NCBI GenBank assembly: GCA_963691655.1 | Contig: OY829326.1 | Span: forward strand, 110,271,388-110,335,387 | Reading direction: 5' to 3' | Length of the DNA stretch: 64,000 bases | Origin: Toxonevra muliebris | Lineage: Eukaryota > Arthropoda > Insecta > Diptera > Pallopteridae | In this document: piece after piece, positions 58,295 through 64,000 of the stretch | How positions within the stretch are numbered: position 1 is the first letter of the stretch | How the letters are laid out: each line of letters starts with the position of its first letter | Position numbers and translations under genes: made by a program | The notes under the pieces: generated by a model | The model's database searches: none | Told to the model about the DNA's origin: nothing | The model's input: only the letters and a program-made list of their open reading frames with translations

Positions 58295-58590
58295 AGTGGC
58301 TGTCGAGAGACACACTTAGGCCTGAACGGCCCATTGTGATACCACATAGTTGGACCTACAGTTTAACGCCGATTCCGAACGGCGTTGTGGCAATTTTTTA
58401 TCGGCTTGGTGGTTTTGCCATTACCAACCAATGTGTGTACTTGTACACTATCTTATAATTCTCATACACTTCATATTGATAGTGAATATAAGAAAGTAAT
58501 GAAAATGAACCACCAGACGAAGACGGGAATCGAACCCGAACCTGCCTGATGAAAGTCTAGTGCACTATCCACTAGGCTATCGAGGTCGTC
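58295..58590 (-). mobile_element. tRNA-derived SINE, copy 6, tailless
   Basis: Minus-strand copy with exact B box (GGTTCGATTCC on the minus strand) and intact A box. Unlike the other complete copies it ends at GACAGCCACT without any CCTAA units, and no clear target duplication was found. It abuts the broken end of the mariner relic, so part of its flank may have been deleted. Confidence 0.92.
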
Positions 58591-58608
58591 GTAACTTAAT
58601 TAGTAACT

Positions 58609-58707
58609 TATATAGAATATTGAAAAACTAAGAACTATCACTTAGATCACTGATGAGGAACCGTAACGGATTCCGAAACGGTCGTTTGATTTGCCCGTCT
58701 CTATATA
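58609..58707 (+). ncRNA. Hammerhead-ribozyme-like repeat, copy B
   Basis: CTGATGA (58650-58656) is followed by GGAACCG-TAA-CGGATTCC, a seven-pair stem II with one bulged A. GAAA follows (58675-58678), then a stem III in which ACGG(T)C pairs with G(C)CCGT. A GTC triplet (58697-58699) sits at the expected cleavage position. TATATAGA at 58609-58616 is exactly complementary to TCTATATA at 58700-58707 and could serve as an outer stem I, but 33 nt of 5' sequence would be looped out. Hammerhead motifs are known in Penelope-like retroelements. No reverse transcriptase is seen nearby. Confidence 0.5.
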
Positions 58708-58812
58708 TACTGATGTTGTGATGGCTATATACGTTCATTTAACCTGTTATGCATTACTTGAAATAGATATAAGAAGATTTACATAATAGGATCTCAAAGT
58801 CATCATACTTAA

Positions 58813-60358
58813 CCCTTGAAGAACATGCATATTTTTTATACGTAAAGGTCATGCTTCGTCGAAACGATGACGGCATTATTCAAAGCGGTCATACACTTGA
58901 TCAATACACCTATAACTTTGAAAGTTGATTGTTTCCGATTATCCGGTTAATTTATCATATAGAAAAACAACAGTGCACTATGGGGCCGATGAAAAATCTA
59001 GCTGGCCAAAATTCGAAAATTCAACTATCTCGGTTTGAATCCAAAAGTATATGGGCTTACTCTCCATAGATCCCTCATTATAATCCACACACAGGATATT
59101 CTAATTAGGCGAAGGATTTGGCTGTACGATCGTCCAAAATTGCAATAGGATATCGATAGACTTAATATTGCTGAAAATGTGTTGCACATAAAGTGTCATA
59201 ACTTAGCGAATACTATAGCTAGACATAAATTGTTGCTCTCATGTTAAAGAAAAAACTTTACACTGTTAGTGGAAATGATAAAAAATGGATTTACTATTTC
59301 TTATACCCATAAATGGTATGGAAAAATAATAATTTTTTTTTACATTTTATTTTTTATTTTTTTAATGGATAAGAAAAAAAGCTCCGATTTGTTTCGAGCG
59401 AAAATAAAAACCATCATTTTATGTGAAGCATCTACTTTAGAATAAGATATGAGTGCTTTGCAACTTTTTGCCACAGCTTAAATAACAAGCAAAAAATGAT
59501 ATCACGTAGCATTCAATTAATCATAGGTAGTTATTTAAGGTGTTATATATAATCTATTTTAAATGGTAATTAGACGAAAATTGGTATACGAAATCAGTCT
59601 TAGGCCTCATTCACTCTGTATGAAAAACTTTTTAATCAGGCAATTGCAACGCCTACCACCAATATAAATATATGTTAAATTTTAAAAATGCAATAACTTT
59701 GAACCCATTACAGATATAATCATTAAATTACATATGCTAATATATATTGTCTTGGACATAAGTCATGCTAACTCTAACTATCGGACCATTATCACACATA
59801 CCTCTCATATGAATATAATCACAAAATACCAATATTTTATTTCTAGTTTTTTTATTATGTATTTTTAAAGTCTCACATGTATGAGAAGTAGGCGCAACAA
59901 CATTTCAATCGTGATAATTTTTACCTGGATATATAAATATGCTATTACCAGCATATGCAATGAGTTCCAAGTTATAGAGTTTTAAAAATTTTACATATAT
60001 GGTAATAACCCGATCTGTCGCAGTTTTCCAATCATATATGGCAATAATAATGTTTATAAGTATATAAAATTTCATGATCATATCTATAATATATACAAAG
60101 TTATACTCTTTTCGTGGTTTAATTTATATGGGAGGTAGTCCGATAGTTATAATTTTCGACGCAGTGATTGCTAATGACCTCGTGCGCAAGTGAGACGAAT
60201 TTCAGAATTTTAACCAGCTAAATATGGATTTGGCCCCATAGAGCAATGGACATTTTTCCTTAATTTATTCATAAATTAAATATTTACCAACACTTAGAAA
60301 GAAGAATTGTAAAATGCAAACATGCGTCGTCGATTCGACGAAGCATGTCCTTCCAGGG
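58813..60358. mobile_element. piggyBac-like element, 1.55 kb, non-autonomous
   Basis: TTAA flanks both ends (58809-58812 and 60359-60362). The ends are CCCTTGAAGA and CCCTGGAAGG in inverted orientation, continuing to GTCATGCTTCGTCGAAACGA and GACATGCTTCGTCGAATCGA. CCC starts and TTAA duplication are the signature of piggyBac transposons. A second nested pair of inverted sequences (CTATGGGGCC, AGCTGG, AAAATTC) lies at 58979 and about 60245 inward. The interior is AT-rich without a recognisable transposase. Confidence 0.75.
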
Positions 60359-60643
60359 TTAAAATACACAACTCGCTGTGTATATCTAAAATAATTTATA
60401 AGTGGAAAAACTTATAAAATATTTTTTTTTCCTTTATGTGTCAAAACGTTTTCAAGTCATAAAAATACACACATTCAAATAAATATAGAATAACCTCGAT
60501 GTCAGAAAAAATTTTAATATGCTATTGTTCAAGCACATAAAAAACTTATAAAAGCAGACATTATTAACTTAATTTCAATAGTAAAAGCTGAAAAACACGT
60601 ATAAATTCATATACATTTGCGGATAAACATGCATGAAAGTACT

Positions 60644-60955
60644 TCATAAACTTAAGTCTAGCCATAATAAATAAGGAAACCCAATAAACATATCATGGCA
60701 TTTTCGTTCCGCTAACAGCACAGGAAGCTGTAAAGTGGTTGAAGTTCCTAATGAGTAGCTTTGATTGCCCAGTAGGATGACCTGCTGTTCTATTCCGTAT
60801 CTTTTCATAAAATCATTATATGAAACCATCTGAGCTTTACCAATTTCAGCATGAGCCACATTTAGATTGAAAATCAAATTTTGGAATTTTTCATTTTTTG
60901 AGGTTAGGGACAACAAGTAACATTTCCCGTTTAAAATAATAATATAATTCATCAA
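60644..60955 (-). CDS. Unrecognised 103-codon frame
   Basis: The frame includes NVAHAEIGKAQMVSYNDFMK and TTLQLPVLLAERKCHDMFIG and ends WLDLSL. Its N-terminal third overlaps repeat family X sequence, so that start is not credible. The remaining ~75 codons have a more balanced composition than the surroundings and could be a decayed coding piece. No domain is recognised. Confidence 0.15.
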   Translation of the reverse strand: MMNYIIILNGKCYLLSLTSKNEKFQNLIFNLNVAHAEIGKAQMVSYNDFMKRYGIEQQVILLGNQSYSLGTSTTLQLPVLLAERKCHDMFIGFPYLLWLDLSL

Positions 60956-61437
60956 CTGAAATTACACAAAAATAGGCTTTTCCTGTCATTTTATGATGAC
61001 TTGGGTAAGCGTAAGACCCGAAAAATAGCCTTTTTGGACCTTTTTTGAGGTTAGGGACAACACATAACATTTACCGTGGAAAATAATATTAGATTCATAT
61101 TCATCAACTGAAATTACACAAAAATAGGTTTTTCCTGTCGTTTTTGACCTTTTTTGAGGTTAGGGACAACACGTAACATTTCGCGTGAAAAATAATATTT
61201 CAGGGTACGAAAAAAGGTTTTATCTGTGCTTTTATGATGACTAGGGTAAACGAATACTTGATAAAACTATTCTCTCAAGGTGAGGTCGTAGACTTGCAGC
61301 CGCCATATTGGTCCCCCATCATGTCAAATCAAAAAAGGCCTTGCGGCATTTCAAACTAGAGATAATAATCTTTCATTTGAGCAAATAAATTTATATGGCC
61401 TAAAATACCTTAACCAATTTTGTCCGAGAATGTCTCT
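60890..61437. mobile_element. TIR element family X, copy 2, rearranged
   Basis: Opposite orientation to copy 1 (38379-38840). It shares TTTTTTGAGGTTAGGGACAA, ACTGAAATTACACAAAAATA, GACTTGCAGCCGCCATATTG and CCTTAACCAATTTTG. The GAGGTTAGGGACAAC...TAACATTT block occurs three times (about 60900, 61049 and 61155) against once in copy 1, so the interior has been multiplied. The outer end at 61437 is shortened (GAATGTCTCTC). Confidence 0.8.
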
Positions 61438-61440
61438 CAT

Positions 61441-63480
61441 ACATATATATATATAGTAAATTTTTTTTAAACTATTTTAACCTTCCGTTTTGTTACAAGT
61501 TTTTACATTTTTTCCGCAGTCAAACCACTGTGCATTAATTTCTAACCTTAAGAGTTGACAAAATCCAAAAAGTTTACCAACAAAAAATTGTTTCACTCCA
61601 CCCTCATGGACATGTGCAAACACATACCAAATACTTTCACATTTATATAACACATTTATTTATTATAAACTCTTAATAGCTTAAACTTATGTGTGACAAC
61701 ATGGAATTGGAATAATGTTGGTCAGCCGTTACTTCTTTATATGAGATCAAATGAAATTCTAACTTCAAAACTCTTAACTGAAAAGTATTTTGAAGTTTGA
61801 TATCATAGATGATACGAAATTGTTAAAATACTTAGCTGTTTCAAATTAAATGGACATAAATATTCACAGATAACTTTAAAAATTTAATTGCTTAAAGAGT
61901 CAATAAACCTGATGTGTCTTCTAAACGTTTTGTATCCATGAAGACGACACAGAATAACTTTCGAAAGCAATTCGAGCTATAATAACAATTACAACTACTT
62001 GGAAAAAGTAAAAGATATATATCTACACATCCAAACAAAACAGGAAATAATTCAAATAAATACGTGCAACACGTGCAAAATAAAGTAAATTTTCTTGTTG
62101 TGCTTACAAAGAGCAACAAATAACAGAAGAAAAAAACAGCGCAGCAAAATATTGCCAGCAGAAATTTTGCAAATACTACATAAGCATATACATAGTATTA
62201 TGTACATAGAGAATGTGATAGTACGAGTATGTAGGAATTTTGAACAAGTATCTAAGGTGAAAGTGCTTTAGGTTAACACATACAGCCCACACGCATATAC
62301 AAACAAACACACACACACACATAAATACAAACAAGCATATACACAAATTCTTTATGTCTTTTGTGTATGATGGTGTGAAAATCTAAAGTGGTACTTGTGC
62401 TTTTTGACTCTTTTTTCTTGCTGGTAATGCCTTTTTGTTAAATGTTTGTCACTAATTACATGAAATTCTTGTTATTGTTGTTGTTTTCGTTTAATGCAAA
62501 TTTTTCAACATAAAGCATAAAAACTTTTGACTTGTGTTTAGCATTTTTAAGTACTCTCCCGCTAGAATATTAACAGGAGCCAACAATGTTAAAATGTTTT
62601 ATGTACGTGTGTGTATGTGTTCATTTTGGATTTGCTTAATTAACAACCAAATTTGCATAATCAGCTTACTAAGGGAAATACTTCGACTTAATATTTAATT
62701 AAAATCAAAAAAAAAAGCTCAAAAAAAATTTATATCACAAAAAATAACACAATAATAAAGATTTGGTCTTTAATTTAATGCATAGTGATAATTAGCATAA
62801 AATTACTTTTATTAGAGTGCGTGACATTTGCATTTGGTTATTTTTCTTTTTCTTTTTCCATTTGTATTTTTTAGTGTATTTATTTATTTACTTAATAAAT
62901 ATGCCCACAGCTAAATTGGCACTTTGCTCATTTTCCACCCCACACAAGCACACAAAGTTTTCTAACTTTTTTTAACGTTCTTGTGCCTTTATGTTGGTTG
63001 TGATATTATTTGTTTATGGTCAAGCTAAAGTTGGGTAAGCACAAATATAAATATTTTCCCAGAAATGTACCCTACCCATCAGGCGGAATAGTATAACATC
63101 ATAAAATATTTATTAACATACATGTTATGCTATAGATAACCTTTTTTATTTCCTGTTAAATTGTCAACTGGCAACTATTTTTAACACATTATTTCAATAT
63201 TTCTAAGAAATTTTCACATACCTACATATGTAGATATTTCCTGCGTTTAATATTAATATGAGATTATTTTGTGCATCTTCCTAGAATCTGCACAAAGCGT
63301 GTAATCGTGACTTATTAATTTTATCTTGAAGTTTGTACACCATTTGCGTTTGAGTAATAATTAATTATGACGAAATGTTTTGAAAATCAAATAAGTACAA
63401 CTTTTTCGATGCATTGATTTCATTTATTGCAACTAAAAGCTACGAAAGCTCTTTTCGCAAGCCTTCATTGCATGCCAACT
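61441..63480. other. AT-rich gene-free stretch with (CA)n
   Basis: No gene. A CA/CATA microsatellite lies at about 62275-62345. No element ends recognised. Confidence 0.45.
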
Positions 63481-63489
63481 TCACTTCTG

Positions 63490-64000
63490 GTTAAGCAACA
63501 GGTTAAGTGATCTGCTTCTGGACTCAGTGCCTTAACTCGCTGGATCAGGTCGAACCTGGTCCATGCCAAGATTCTAATTCACGATATGTCCATACCCCCT
63601 AATTTAAATCACACGTTCTTCACCCATATCCTTCCTTCCGACTTCCAGACCATTCCAGCGTCTTTCAGACAAAAGTAATGGCTATTTATCAAGCCTCCAA
63701 ATGTCTTATTTGCAACGATTCACTCGATACGAATATTCGCATCTACACGGACAGCCAAGCACCAATCAAGTCCCTTGCCGGTGTTTTCACAACATCAAAG
63801 CCTGTCCTTGACTGTCAATCTTCACTCTTTTTCACACTTTTTGTCAGTCACTTGTAGGTCTACCTATATTGGATTTTCCAGGTAACTGTAATGACGACGT
63901 AATTAAGAAGGGAACCAATGCGCCATTGGTGTCCCTCTTAAGTTAATTAAATTAGCCATTTAGCAAAACTACATTGAGAAAGCAAAAAGATCCTGGGTAG
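63490..64000 (+). pseudogene. LINE ORF2 relic, RNase H region, cut by window end
   Basis: Pieces in order: TRWIRSNLVHAKILIHDMSI (linker before RNase H, usually ..GH.KIL), YPSFRLPDHSSVFQTKVMAI (usually RLP.HCSVFQAE..AI), NIRIYTDSQAPIKSLAG (the .YTDSQAAI block with its catalytic Asp) and PGNCNDDVIKKGTNAPL (usually PGH......AD.LA..GT, shortened by a small deletion). QNYIEKAKRSW follows near the edge. Frames shift between the blocks. Same I/R1/LOA-type group as the other LINE relics here; the C-terminus would lie beyond the window. Confidence 0.8.

Noticed and set aside
1..64000. CRISPR arrays, bacterial operons, rRNA genes
   Set aside because: None seen. Tandem repeats here have no spacer structure, and the DNA is clearly eukaryotic.

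Overview
This is AT-rich eukaryotic nuclear DNA that looks like gene-poor, repeat-filled intergenic or intronic sequence from a higher dipteran. An acalyptrate fly such as a tephritid fits best. That placement is inference, from the insect-type RpS29, the (CATA)n/(TATG)n microsatellites and the mixture of hAT, Tc1/mariner, pogo-like and piggyBac-like elements with RNase H-bearing LINEs and a tRNA-derived SINE. No bacterial, phage or CRISPR features are visible. Nearly all short open frames are chance frames or lie inside repeats.

The only confidently intact protein gene is a 56-codon cytosolic ribosomal protein S29 (uS14) at 40688-40858 (+). One 102-bp stretch at 45050-45151 looks like a possible host exon but is unproven.

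Mobile elements, left to right: hAT MITE with perfect 8-bp target duplication (252-836); SINE copy (2736); hammerhead-like repeat end (4810-4900); hairpin MITE (5291); SINE (5512); hAT element with perfect 8-bp duplication (6293); terminal-inverted-repeat element whose right end is amplified into a ~196-bp tandem array (7589-8803); Helitron-like repeat (10340); hAT element (15116) with a SINE scrap inside; pogo-like element (17086); mariner-family relic (18430); long polypyrimidine tract plus a 101-bp hairpin (19497-20020); 2.1-kb hAT element (22579-24668) with a nested piggyBac-like MITE; pogo-like element with perfect 27-bp ends and a PHD-finger remnant (24717-25600); SINE (27949); TGACTCC minisatellite (28687); piggyBac-like element (29424); 5'-truncated LINE with perfect 15-bp target duplication (33890-34390); piggyBac-like mini element (38186); paired family members at 38379 and 60890; LINE relics at 41105, 49790, 50670 and 63490; long-inverted-repeat MITE (43904); Tc1-type relic (46900); SINEs (46551, 49180, 58295); twin MITEs (54056, 54537); mariner-family relic (57524); second hammerhead-like copy (58609); piggyBac-like element (58813-60358).

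The main biological theme is a LINE/SINE pair. The SINE has a tRNA-Glu-like head and ends in (CCTAA)n, the same tail as the LINE copy at 33890-34390, whose coding end is RNase H-type followed by a zinc-binding segment. The LINE is therefore the likely source of the machinery that copies the SINE. The other notable item is a pair of diverged repeats carrying a hammerhead-ribozyme-like core, of the sort known in Penelope-like retroelements.
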